Below, in pieces: positions 27,422 through 35,602 of a DNA stretch of 64,000 nucleotides. The DNA lies in contig NZ_JAHHZO010000008.1 in assembly GCF_018760785.1 (NCBI RefSeq), positions 1-64,000 of the forward strand. Direction: 5' to 3'. The first letter of the stretch is position 1, and the number at the start of each line of letters is the position of its first letter. Made by a program: the position numbers and the translations under genes. This DNA is from Rhizobium sp. CSW-27 (GTDB lineage: Bacteria; Pseudomonadota; Alphaproteobacteria; Rhizobiales; Rhizobiaceae). The notes beneath the pieces were generated by a model. It was not told the DNA's origin, did no database searches, and saw only the letters and a program-made list of their open reading frames with translations.

Positions 27422-28657
27422 TCAATCCGCCGAGGCGATGATGTCGGCGAAGCGCTTCTGCGCCGCGTCGGGCGTCATCGATGGATTGGCGAAGAATTCG
27501 GAGAACAGATCTTCCAGCTGCTTGGCCGAATCGGCCGAGAGCAGCTGGTTGACGCTGCGCACCACATTGCCCTTGGCCAGGATATCCAGGCCCTTCTTCA
27601 TGCAGTCATTGGCGGCCGACAGGTCGATGTCGCCGCGGATCGGCAGCGAGCCCTTCTTCAGGTTGAAGGCGACCTGCACCTTGGGGCTGACGATGGTGGA
27701 GGCGAGAACCTCCTGCGCCTTGGACTTTTCCGCATCCTTCAGGACGGGGAAGTAGAAGGCATCGCCATCGGTCGAGATGACCTCGTTGACGCCAAGCCCC
27801 GGCAGGCAGGTGTAATCGGTGCCTGCCTTCTGGCCGGCCAGCGCGAATTCGCCCTGCGCCCAGTCACCCATGATCTGGCCGCCGGCCTTGGCGGTGATCA
27901 CCATGTTGGTCGCCTGGTTCCAGTCCTGCACATTGCTGCCCTTGGACATGCGGCGCGCATCGTCTGCGGCCTTGAACACCTTGCCGATCTCCGGGCCGGC
28001 CGCCACGTCCTCGTCCTTCTCGCCGAACACCTTCTGGAACACGTCCTTGCCGGCAATCGCCACCATCAGCACGTTGAAGGCGCCGCTGGTCTGCCAGGGC
28101 TGGCCGCCGACGGCGAGCGGCACGATGCCGGCCTTTTCCAGCGCCGGCGCTGCGGCAACGAATTCGTTCCAGTTCTTCGGCACCGGCACGCCGGCAGTCT
28201 TGAAGGCGGCGTTGGACAGCCACAGCCACTGCCACGAATGGATGTTGACCGGGGCGCAGTAGATCTTGCCGTCGATGGTGCAGCTGTCGAGCAGGCTGGC
28301 GGGCTTGATGATCTCCTTCCACTTCTCCTTTTCCGCCACCGCGGTCAGGTCGCGCATCAGGCCGGACTGCACCAGTTCCTCGGCCTGGCGGCCGTGGTTG
28401 AACTGGGTGGCGCCCATCGGGTCGCCGCCGGTGATGCGGCTGATCATGATCGGACGGGCGGTGCCGCCGGAGCCGGCGATCGCGCCGTCGACCCACTTGT
28501 TGCCGGTGGCGTCGAAGGCCTTGGCGAGCTCCTTGACGGCGGCGGCTTCACCGCCCGAGGTCCACCAATGGGTAACTTCCAGATCCGCCGCACCTGCATG
28601 AGCCGCAGGCATGAGAACGCTGGCCACGAGAATGGCTTTCAATGCACGCATATTCAT
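27422..28657 (-). CDS. sugar ABC transporter substrate-binding protein
   Basis: This 411-residue periplasmic protein has a Sec signal peptide (MRALKAILVASVLMPAAHAGAA, cleavage near residue 22-24). The mature start LEVTHWWTSGGEAAAVKEL and the later motifs GWAQGEFALAGQ-like (GDWAQGEFALAGQK), STDGDAFYFPV and KKGSLPIRGDID are typical of family-1 extracellular solute-binding proteins for sugars, especially the glucose/mannose-type GtsA group. It is the first gene of the operon and lies next to the LacI-type operator region. The ligand is probably an oligosaccharide or the sugar released by the operon's hydrolases. Confidence 0.9.
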   Translation of the reverse strand: MNMRALKAILVASVLMPAAHAGAADLEVTHWWTSGGEAAAVKELAKAFDATGNKWVDGAIAGSGGTARPIMISRITGGDPMGATQFNHGRQAEELVQSGLMRDLTAVAEKEKWKEIIKPASLLDSCTIDGKIYCAPVNIHSWQWLWLSNAAFKTAGVPVPKNWNEFVAAAPALEKAGIVPLAVGGQPWQTSGAFNVLMVAIAGKDVFQKVFGEKDEDVAAGPEIGKVFKAADDARRMSKGSNVQDWNQATNMVITAKAGGQIMGDWAQGEFALAGQKAGTDYTCLPGLGVNEVISTDGDAFYFPVLKDAEKSKAQEVLASTIVSPKVQVAFNLKKGSLPIRGDIDLSAANDCMKKGLDILAKGNVVRSVNQLLSADSAKQLEDLFSEFFANPSMTPDAAQKRFADIIASAD

Positions 28658-29064
28658 GAGTCTCCTCCCTCACTGAAACGTTGCCGTAAAAAACCTATGC
28701 GAATATCGGATTGGGCGCAACCGGGCTTATCCGGATTTTCTTTATTCATTGATATTTTCAATCCTGAACTGTATTTCCCCGCAACGCAGGAAGCGTTCCG
28801 AGCGAAAATCATTACATTCGATTTCCGTTGAATTTCAGCATATTCAGCATATTTAGCCGCCTTTTTCCTTTCGCAATCGCAAAAAAGATTCCGCGCCTGC
28901 GTTGCACAACCCCTGAACGCGCTATTGCCGGATAATTCGCAAATTCCCCTCGACATTTCTCCTGTAACGTTACAGTTTGATGTCTTGGGAGAGGCCTTTG
29001 CGGGAGGAGGTGCTCGTTTCCAGGCGGCAGGAAGACGGCTATAGTCCGTCGCTTGAACGAGTGG
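28658..29064. promoter_or_regulatory. divergent promoter region of the sugar operon and lacI-type gene
   Basis: About 400 bases, markedly AT-rich for this genome between 28735 and 28960, with no gene. It holds the palindrome at 28962-28975 and a related, less perfect site around 28673-28687 (TGAAACGTTGCCG) just before the binding-protein gene. A short tandem repeat TTCAGCATA/TTCAGCATA lies near 28832-28852. It should contain promoters for both directions. Confidence 0.7.
28962..28975. promoter_or_regulatory. LacI-family operator
   Basis: CTGTAACGTTACAG is a perfect 14-bp palindrome centred on CG, the symmetry and AACGTT core expected of LacI/GalR-family operators. It lies about 90 bases upstream of the regulator gene, in the divergent promoter region of the sugar operon, consistent with autoregulation and control of the operon. 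Confidence 0.7.
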
Positions 29065-30159
29065 ATGCGCATGGACGACAGCAATATTTCGAAGAATCTC
29101 GGCCGCCCCCTTTCCGGGAAACAGTCCGGCCCCCTGTCCGGCACGGCCTCCGGCAATGCCCGGCCGACATTGAAGACGATCGCCTACATGACCGGGCTTG
29201 GCATCACCACGGTGTCGCGGGCGCTGAAGGACGCGCCGGATATCGGCGTCGACACCAAGGAGCGTGTCCGCCTCGTCGCCGCGCAGCTCGGCTATCAGCC
29301 GAACCGCGCCGGCGTGCGCCTCCGAACCGGCAAGACCAATGTCATCGCGCTCGTCCTCAGCATCGAGGAGGAGCTGATGGGCTTCACCAGCCAGATGATG
29401 GTCGGCATTTCGGAAGTGCTGGCCGGCACGCAGTATCATCTGGTGCTGACGCCGCACGTGCACCAGAAGGATCCGATGGCGCCGGTGCGCTACATCCTCG
29501 ATACCGGCTCGGCCGATGGCATGATCATCTCGCGCACCCTGCCCGACGACCCGCGCGTGGCGCTGATGACGGAGCGCAATTTCCCCTTCGCCACCCATGG
29601 CCGCACCGACATGGGCATTTGCCATCCCTTCCATGATTTCGACAACGAGGCCTATGCCTTCCAGGCGGTGGAGCGGCTTGCGGCGCGCGGGCGCCGGCGC
29701 ATCGCGCTTCTCGCGCCCCCGTCGAAACTGTCCTACTACCTGCACACCCGCATCGGCTTCGAGCGGGGGCTTGCCACCTTCGGCGTGGCGGAGGCCGCCA
29801 TGGGCCGCATCACAAGCGAGGCGCCGCTCGACGAGATCCGCACGCAGATGCAGGCGCTGATGCAGTCGGCGGAGCCGCCGGACGGCATCATCTCGATCAG
29901 CGGCAGTTCCACCATTGCCCTCGTCGCAGGACTGGAGGCTGCCGGCAGGCGACTGGGCCAGGAGGTGGACATCGTCTCGAAGCAGTCGGCAGAGTTCCTG
30001 AACTGGATCCGCCCGGAGATCTACACCGTCAACGAAAGCGTGCGGCAGGCAGGCCGCGAACTGGCCAAGGCGGTGATCGCCCGCATTGACGGGGTGGCAC
30101 CCGAACTGCTGCAGAGCATCAGCGGCCCCGTCTGGTCCGCCATGGCCCCGCGCGACTGA
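29065..30159 (+). CDS. LacI-family transcriptional regulator
   Basis: The helix-turn-helix is [20 protein letters not shown] followed by the hinge [16 protein letters not shown]; a periplasmic-binding-like effector domain follows ([40 protein letters not shown]). An N-terminal extension of about 30 polar residues precedes the HTH. ATG at 29065 or 29071 is preferred over the upstream TTG at 29053, giving about 364 residues. It is transcribed divergently from the sugar operon and probably represses it until a sugar ligand binds. The gene ends convergently 51 bases from the chemoreceptor gene. Confidence 0.9.
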   Translation: MRMDDSNISKNLGRPLSGKQSGPLSGTASGNARPTLKTIAYMTGLGITTVSRALKDAPDIGVDTKERVRLVAAQLGYQPNRAGVRLRTGKTNVIALVLSIEEELMGFTSQMMVGISEVLAGTQYHLVLTPHVHQKDPMAPVRYILDTGSADGMIISRTLPDDPRVALMTERNFPFATHGRTDMGICHPFHDFDNEAYAFQAVERLAARGRRRIALLAPPSKLSYYLHTRIGFERGLATFGVAEAAMGRITSEAPLDEIRTQMQALMQSAEPPDGIISISGSSTIALVAGLEAAGRRLGQEVDIVSKQSAEFLNWIRPEIYTVNESVRQAGRELAKAVIARIDGVAPELLQSISGPVWSAMAPRD

Positions 30160-30210
30160 AGGGGCAGAGACGCACGGAAGCCGGGTTGCGGCGGCCGCGG
30201 CATCGTCGCA

Positions 30211-31635
30211 TCAGGCGCGGATCGCCAGCCGCAGCCCGCCCCAGTGGCGCCCGTTGACGGTGATCGGCGCCGAAATGTCCTTCATCAGCACGAACTGGCC
30301 GCCGCCCATGTCGCGCCGGTAGGTCTGCAGCAGGAAGGGCTCGCGATTGCGCCCCGCCGCCAGCCCGACGCGATCGTTGAAGATGCGGCGGTTGCGGCAG
30401 TTGGCGGTGTTCCAGGCCACATCGCCCGGCCGCTGCGACTGCGAGAACCTGGCATTGTGCGTCGGCAGATAGCCGTTGTCGTCCACGGCGGCGCAGAAGG
30501 CGATGCGCTCGTCGCTGGCCGCGACCCGTTCCTGGATGGCGGGAAGCACGGCATCGGTGAAGGGCGTGAAGCGGGTCAGATATTGCTGCGGATCGCTGCC
30601 GGCAATCGGCTGGTAGTGGCGGTCGAACAGCGCCGCCATATCGATGCGCCCGTCGCGGACACAGGATTCGAACAGCGCGCCGATATCGGCGGCCACCGCC
30701 ATGGCGGTGCGGATATAGGGCGTGTCCGGCGTTTCGATCCCGGTGCTTGCCGTGGCCTGGATCATGCGTTCGGAAATGGCCACCACATCGCCGACGCGGG
30801 CGCTGGCGCGCTGCAGTTCCTCATCCGATTTCAGCACCGCATCGGCCGCCGTCGCGATGCTGGCGGCAAAATCGCTGCATTGACGGTCAACCGCCTCGGT
30901 GGTGCGCGCCAGGCCGGAGGCACCGTCCAGAATGCGCACCATCACCTCTTCCACCGCATGGAAGGAGGCGTGCACCTCCTCGGCCGTGCTTTTCACATCG
31001 CCGGCCGAGCGGCGCGAGCCTTCGCCGGCAAGGATCAGCGCCTCGATGCGCCGGCCCAGCTGCAGGAGCGTCTCCTGGATCGACGAGGTGGTCTTCGAGG
31101 TCTGCAGCGACAGCGCACGCACCTCCGCCGCCACCACGGCAAAGCCCTTGCCGGCATCGCCGGCGCGCGCAGCCTCGATGGCCGCGTTCAGTGCCAGAAG
31201 ATTGGTCTGCCGGGCAATGGTGCCGATTTCCTCGGCCAGCGTGCCGACGCCGGCCAGCGCGGCCGAAAAGGAGCGGATCTCGCCGCTGATATCCTGCGAG
31301 GCGGCCACCATCTGGTCGATGGCGGCAATCGAGCCGTTCATCTGTCCTGCCTGCCGGCCAAGCACAGCCCGCGCTTCGCTGGCCAGGCGATCGGTCTCGG
31401 CAAGCGAGAGAGCAATGTCGCGATTGGCATCGGCAATGGATTGCGCGGCGCCGGTCACGCGCGTCAAAAGCGCCACATGCGCCGTCGAATGTGCCGCCGT
31501 GTCCTGCAGCGTCCCGGCAATGTCCACCAGATGCAGGCCAAGCGCCGAAGCTTCCCGGGCAAGGTCGGTGACGGCACGATGCATCACATCCTGCCCGTCC
31601 GCCCCTGCCTCGTCCCGTCGTGCAACCGCGTTCAC
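30211..31635 (-). CDS. soluble methyl-accepting chemotaxis protein
   Basis: This 474-residue chemoreceptor has no membrane span. The cytoplasmic signalling hairpin is in the N-terminal half, with the tip [20 protein letters not shown] followed by [18 protein letters not shown], which contacts CheA and CheW. The C-terminal part ([54 protein letters not shown]) is the PAS-like sensing module found in many alphaproteobacterial receptors. It therefore senses an intracellular signal. It is a single-gene unit, convergent with the LacI gene. No CheA/CheW genes are nearby. Confidence 0.85.
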   Translation of the reverse strand: MNAVARRDEAGADGQDVMHRAVTDLAREASALGLHLVDIAGTLQDTAAHSTAHVALLTRVTGAAQSIADANRDIALSLAETDRLASEARAVLGRQAGQMNGSIAAIDQMVAASQDISGEIRSFSAALAGVGTLAEEIGTIARQTNLLALNAAIEAARAGDAGKGFAVVAAEVRALSLQTSKTTSSIQETLLQLGRRIEALILAGEGSRRSAGDVKSTAEEVHASFHAVEEVMVRILDGASGLARTTEAVDRQCSDFAASIATAADAVLKSDEELQRASARVGDVVAISERMIQATASTGIETPDTPYIRTAMAVAADIGALFESCVRDGRIDMAALFDRHYQPIAGSDPQQYLTRFTPFTDAVLPAIQERVAASDERIAFCAAVDDNGYLPTHNARFSQSQRPGDVAWNTANCRNRRIFNDRVGLAAGRNREPFLLQTYRRDMGGGQFVLMKDISAPITVNGRHWGGLRLAIRA

Positions 31636-31765
31636 GTCTGTCTCCCGCCACTCATCGGAAAGAATGCGGCAGAAGCCTTAACGGCGGGTTAGTCCATCCT
31701 TAAATACGAGACATGCGACAGGACGCCGCGCCGGGCGTCCGCCCTGCCCGTCAGGCGCGTGGCGA

Positions 31766-31930
31766 TCAGGACCGCTCGAAGGCGGCCGGATCGATGCCGA
31801 GGGTCACAAGGTCGCGGCGGGCTGGCTTGCGGCCGGCATCGACAGCGGCGGAAGCGGCAAGGGCTGCGCCGAACACAGCCATGGCCCGCGTGAGGAAACC
31901 GCCGCGCATCCCGTTGATTTTCATCGACAT
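31766..31930 (-). CDS. small hypothetical protein, 54 aa
   Basis: ATG at 31930 is preceded by a strong Shine-Dalgarno (AAGGAG, 6 bases upstream). The product begins MSMKINGMRGGFLTRAMAVF, has an Ala-rich hydrophobic stretch (AVFGAALAASAAV) and ends ARRDLVTLGIDPAAFERS. The ending resembles short rhizobial proteins that finish in a conserved LG(V/I)DP-x-x-F motif, which I know only as uncharacterised. A weak membrane segment or helix is possible. Function unknown. Confidence 0.7.
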   Translation of the reverse strand: MSMKINGMRGGFLTRAMAVFGAALAASAAVDAGRKPARRDLVTLGIDPAAFERS

Positions 31931-32143
31931 GGTCAACTCCTTTTGTCCAGACGCACTCTGCGGCCGGCCGCGGCTTTGCGCAATGCACAAGAGGAGATGA
32001 AAGCCATGCAACCTGCGCATGAGATACCGCCGCAGCCATGCCGCATGGCCGGTCCGCGGGCCTTGTCGTCCGGCCGATCTTGTCGCACAGTCCGCCCGGC
32101 ATCGCCGGTTCGCCAGGATCCGGCCGACAGCATAGGACATTCC

Positions 32144-32491
32144 ATGATCACGCTTTACGGCATCAAGAATTGCGACACGATGAAGAAGGCCCGCAGCTGG
32201 CTGGAAGAGAAGGGCATCGACTACCGCTTCCACGACTACAAGGCGGAAGGCATCGACCGCGCGCATCTGGAAGCCTGGACAGGGGCCAAGGGATGGGAAA
32301 CCGTTCTGAACCGCGCCGGCACCACCTTCCGCAAGCTCGCCGATGCGGACAGGGCGGATCTGACCGCCGAGAAGGCAATCGCGCTGATGCTTGCCCAGCC
32401 GTCTCTCATCAAGCGCCCGGTGCTGGAGCGCGACGGCGACATCACCATCGGCTTCAAGCCGGACCTTTACGAAAGCCTGTTTGCCCGCTGA
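32144..32491 (+). CDS. ArsC/Spx-family protein (YffB-like)
   Basis: This 115-residue protein has a thioredoxin-like fold with GIKNCDTMKKARSWL near the N terminus (Cys at residue 10) and the family C-terminal loop SLIKRPVLERDGDITIGFKP. YffB-type members are related to arsenate reductase but use glutathione and are of uncertain role; the second and third cysteines of true ArsC are absent. It starts about 210 bases after the divergent small gene and is followed after 20 bases by the YbaK-type gene, so the two are probably co-transcribed. Confidence 0.85.
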   Translation: MITLYGIKNCDTMKKARSWLEEKGIDYRFHDYKAEGIDRAHLEAWTGAKGWETVLNRAGTTFRKLADADRADLTAEKAIALMLAQPSLIKRPVLERDGDITIGFKPDLYESLFAR

Positions 32492-32511
32492 CGCGGCCCC
32501 GGAAACATCCC

Positions 32512-32991
32512 ATGTCGAAGACCACGCGCGCCACCCAGACACTGACCAGGGCCGGCATCGCCTTCAGCCTGCACACCTATGACTATGACCCGAATGCCGA
32601 ACGCATCGGCCTGCAGGCGGCCGAAGCGATCGGCGAGGCGCCGCATCGCGTGCTGAAGACGCTGATGGCCGAGGTGGACGGCAGGGCGGTCTGCGTTGTC
32701 GTACCCTCGGATCGCGAGGTGTCGATGAAGAAGCTCGCCGCCGCCTTCGGGGGGAAATCGGCGGCGATGATGAAGCCGGCTGCGGCCGAGAAGGCGACCG
32801 GCTATGTGGTCGGCGGCATCAGCCCCTTCGGCCAGAAGAAGCAGGTGCCGACCGCCATCGAGGCGACCGCCATGGCCGAGGCCTTCGTCTACATGAATGG
32901 CGGCCAGCGCGGCCTGCAGGTGCGCCTGTCGCCGCGCGATGCGCAGGCCGTGCTGAAGGCGATCGTCGCGCCGGTTGTTGCCGAGACCTGA
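32512..32991 (+). CDS. ybaK: Cys-tRNA(Pro)/Cys-tRNA(Cys) deacylase, YbaK type
   Basis: This 159-residue aminoacyl-tRNA editing protein hydrolyses mischarged Cys-tRNA(Pro). It contains GEAPHRVLKTLMAEVDG, VCVVVPSDREVSMKKLAAAF (with the catalytic-site lysine of the family) and GYVVGGISPFGQKKQVPTAI, the hallmark C-terminal loop. The length matches YbaK. The ATG at 32512 lies 20 bases after the preceding stop, so it forms a small operon with the ArsC-like gene. Confidence 0.88.
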   Translation: MSKTTRATQTLTRAGIAFSLHTYDYDPNAERIGLQAAEAIGEAPHRVLKTLMAEVDGRAVCVVVPSDREVSMKKLAAAFGGKSAAMMKPAAAEKATGYVVGGISPFGQKKQVPTAIEATAMAEAFVYMNGGQRGLQVRLSPRDAQAVLKAIVAPVVAET

Positions 32992-33046
32992 CGGCGAGAC
33001 TATGTCTGTCACACATTGAACCTCCACAAGACAGGTGCTGCGCCCC

Positions 33047-34300
33047 ATGACGATCCATCCCGCCATCGTCCCCTCCATCGATCCGGTGAAACTCGACAAG
33101 CTGGCCGAGGTGGCCGTCAGGGTCGGCCTGCAGCTGAAGGCGAACCAGGATCTCGTCATCACCGCCCCGATTGCGGCCCTTCCGCTGGTGCGCGCGATCA
33201 CCAGACATGCCTACATGGCCGGCGCCGGGCTGGTCTCGACCTTCTATTCGGACGAGGAAACCACGCTCGCCCGTTATCGCCATGCGCCGGATGCAAGCTT
33301 CGACAAGGCGGCCACCTGGCTCTATGACGGCATGGCCAAGGCGTACGAGGGGGGTGCTGCACGCCTTGCCATCTCCGGCGACAATCCGATGATGCTCGCC
33401 AACGAGGACCCGCAGAAGGTGGCGCGCGCCAACAAGGCCAATTCGATCGCCTACAAGCCGGCTCTCGAAAAGATCTCCAACTTCGACATCAACTGGCACA
33501 TCTGCTCCTATCCCAACCCGTCCTGGGCGCGGCAGGTCTTCCCCGATCTGCCGGAAGAGGAGGCCGTGCACAAGCTGGCCGAAGCGATCTTCTCCGCCTC
33601 GCGCATCAACACGCCCGACCCGATCGCCGCCTGGGCCGAGCACAATGCCAGCCTCAAGAAGCGCTCCGGCTGGCTGAACGGCGAACGCTTTGCTGCCCTG
33701 CATTTCACCGGCCCAGGCACCGATCTGACCGTCGGCCTGGCCGACGGCCACGAATGGCATGGCGGCGCTTCGACCGCCAAGAACGGCATCACCTGCAACC
33801 CGAACATTCCGACGGAAGAAGTCTTCACCACGCCGCATGCGCTGAGAGTGGAAGGCACCGTCTCTTCCACCAAGCCGCTGTCGCATCAGGGCACGCTGAT
33901 CGACGATATCCAGGTGCGCTTCGAGGCGGGCCGCATCGTTGAAGCCAGGGCGTCGAAGGGCGAATCGGTCCTGAACAAGGTGCTCGACACCGATGAGGGG
34001 GCCCGTCGTCTGGGCGAAGTGGCGCTGGTGCCGCATTCCTCGCCGATCTCGGCCTCCGGCATTCTCTTTTACAACACGCTGTTCGACGAGAACGCCTCCT
34101 GCCACATCGCGCTCGGCCAGTGCTATTCGAAGTGCTTCCTGAACGGCGCCTCCCTGTCACCCGATCAGATCAAGGCGCAGGGCGGCAATTCCTCGCTGAT
34201 CCATATCGACTGGATGATCGGCTCGGATAAGGTCGACATCGACGGCATTCGCGCCGATGGAACAAAGGTGCCCGTGATGCGCAAGGGCGAATGGGCCTGA
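33047..34300 (+). CDS. M29-family aminopeptidase
   Basis: This 417-residue thermophilic-type (AmpS/PepS) metallo-aminopeptidase has a C-terminal catalytic half with the dinuclear metal ligand segments: NIPTEEVFTTPHA (Glu), GARRLGEVALVP (Glu), NASCHIALGQCY (His, Tyr) and SLIHIDWMIGSDKVDIDG (His, Asp). It cleaves N-terminal residues from peptides in the cytoplasm. ATG at 33047 is chosen; an upstream start would add only four residues. It stands alone between the YbaK gene and a Gfo/Idh/MocA gene and is followed by a GC-rich hairpin. Confidence 0.9.
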   Translation: MTIHPAIVPSIDPVKLDKLAEVAVRVGLQLKANQDLVITAPIAALPLVRAITRHAYMAGAGLVSTFYSDEETTLARYRHAPDASFDKAATWLYDGMAKAYEGGAARLAISGDNPMMLANEDPQKVARANKANSIAYKPALEKISNFDINWHICSYPNPSWARQVFPDLPEEEAVHKLAEAIFSASRINTPDPIAAWAEHNASLKKRSGWLNGERFAALHFTGPGTDLTVGLADGHEWHGGASTAKNGITCNPNIPTEEVFTTPHALRVEGTVSSTKPLSHQGTLIDDIQVRFEAGRIVEARASKGESVLNKVLDTDEGARRLGEVALVPHSSPISASGILFYNTLFDENASCHIALGQCYSKCFLNGASLSPDQIKAQGGNSSLIHIDWMIGSDKVDIDGIRADGTKVPVMRKGEWA

Positions 34301-34323
34301 GCCATCGTCCCTCATTCCTGCAG

Positions 34324-34357
34324 CCTCGCCGCAGAGGAGCGCGGCGGGGTGCTTTTC
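34324..34357 (+). terminator. intrinsic terminator after the aminopeptidase gene
   Basis: Arms CCTCGCCGC (34324-34332) and GCGGCGGGG (34341-34349) pair with one wobble, followed by TGCTTTTCC. The position, 24 bases after the stop, fits termination of the aminopeptidase transcript. Confidence 0.6.
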
Positions 34358-34438
34358 CTTGCTGACCCGCGATCAGAACCGCTGCCACCACCGGCATGAC
34401 TGGCCCGTCGGTGCGGCAACCAACCTTCGGAGGACCAC

Positions 34439-35425
34439 ATGTTGCGTTTCGGAATTCTCTCCACGGCCCGCATCGGCCAGCAGGCCGTGGTGCCGGCCAT
34501 CCAGGATGCGGAAAATGCCGTCGTCACCGCCATTGCCAGCCGCGACGAGGCCCGCGCCCGCGCGATGGCCGACCGTTTCTCCGTGCCGCATGCCTTCGGC
34601 TCCTACGAAGCGATGCTGGCTTCAGACCTCATCGATGCGGTCTATATCCCGCTGCCCACCAGCCAGCATGTGGAATGGACGATCAAGGCCGCGGATGCCG
34701 GCAAGCATGTGCTCTGCGAAAAGCCGATCGCGCTGAAGGCCGACGAGATCGATCAGCTGATTGCCGCGCGCGACCGCAACAAGGTGCTGATCGCCGAAGC
34801 CTTCATGATCACCTATGCGCCGGTCTGGCATAAGGTGCGCGCACTTCTCGCCGAAGGCGCAATCGGCCGGCTGCGCCACGTGCAGGGCGCCTTCACCTAT
34901 TTCAACCGCGATGCCTCCAACATGCGCAACATTCCCGAGCTCGGCGGCGGCGGTCTGCCGGATATCGGCGTCTATCCCACCATGGCAACGCGCTTCTCGA
35001 CGGCCAAGGAACCGCTGCGCGTGCAGGCGACCACCGAGCGCGACCCGGATTTCGGCACCGACATCTATTCGAGCGTGAAGGCCGATTTCGGCGATTTCGA
35101 CCTCACCTTCTACATCGCCACGCAGCTCGCCGCCCGCCAGGTCATGGTCTTCCACGGAACGGACGGCTTCATCGAGGTGAAGTCGCCCTTCAACGCGGAT
35201 CGCTACGGCGCCGAGGAAGTGGAACTGACGGACCAGAAGCATGGCCGCTCGGAAATCTTCCGCTTCCCCGACAGCCGCCAGTACAAGCGCCAGGCCGAAG
35301 CCTTCGCCACCCGCGCCCTCGGCGGCGAGGCCGACGTCGTGTCGCTGGAAAGCTCCCGTCTCAACCAGCGCTTCATCGATGCGGTCTACCGGGCAAGCGA
35401 GACGGACGGCTGGGAAACGGTCTGA
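34439..35425 (+). CDS. Gfo/Idh/MocA family oxidoreductase
   Basis: This 328-residue NAD(P)-dependent enzyme is shorter than the one at 19714. The Rossmann entry [19 protein letters not shown] replaces the usual GxGxxG with STARIG, as in the dihydrodiol-dehydrogenase/xylose dehydrogenase branch. The catalytic motif is CEKPIALK, and the later [13 protein letters not shown] fits the same group. A Shine-Dalgarno (GGAGG) lies just upstream. It is monocistronic, with hairpins on both sides. Substrate unknown; a sugar or its aldehyde is likely. Confidence 0.87.
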   Translation: MLRFGILSTARIGQQAVVPAIQDAENAVVTAIASRDEARARAMADRFSVPHAFGSYEAMLASDLIDAVYIPLPTSQHVEWTIKAADAGKHVLCEKPIALKADEIDQLIAARDRNKVLIAEAFMITYAPVWHKVRALLAEGAIGRLRHVQGAFTYFNRDASNMRNIPELGGGGLPDIGVYPTMATRFSTAKEPLRVQATTERDPDFGTDIYSSVKADFGDFDLTFYIATQLAARQVMVFHGTDGFIEVKSPFNADRYGAEEVELTDQKHGRSEIFRFPDSRQYKRQAEAFATRALGGEADVVSLESSRLNQRFIDAVYRASETDGWETV

Positions 35426-35493
35426 GCCGGAAGCCCGCAGCGCCTGACCGGCGGGTGCAAGCACCGCCGCGGACAGGACGAATGCCACCGATG

Positions 35494-35530
35494 CGCCGGC
35501 GCGACGGGTCCCCGTCCGCCGGCGTTTTTA
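35494..35530 (+). terminator. intrinsic terminator after the oxidoreductase gene
   Basis: GCGCCGGCGCGACGGG pairs imperfectly with CCCGTCCGCCGGCGT and is followed by TTTTACG. The palindrome and T run are about 70 bases after the stop codon at 35425. Confidence 0.6.
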
Positions 35531-35602
35531 CGCTTTGTTGACCATGGTGAGGCTAGGTTTCGCGCACTGGACCTGCCGATCCTGATCGGCACGCCGCCGG
35601 AC

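Noticed and set aside
30244..31692. Plus-strand frame opposite the chemoreceptor gene
   Set aside because: Antisense to clear receptor motifs; no ribosome site and low-complexity composition.
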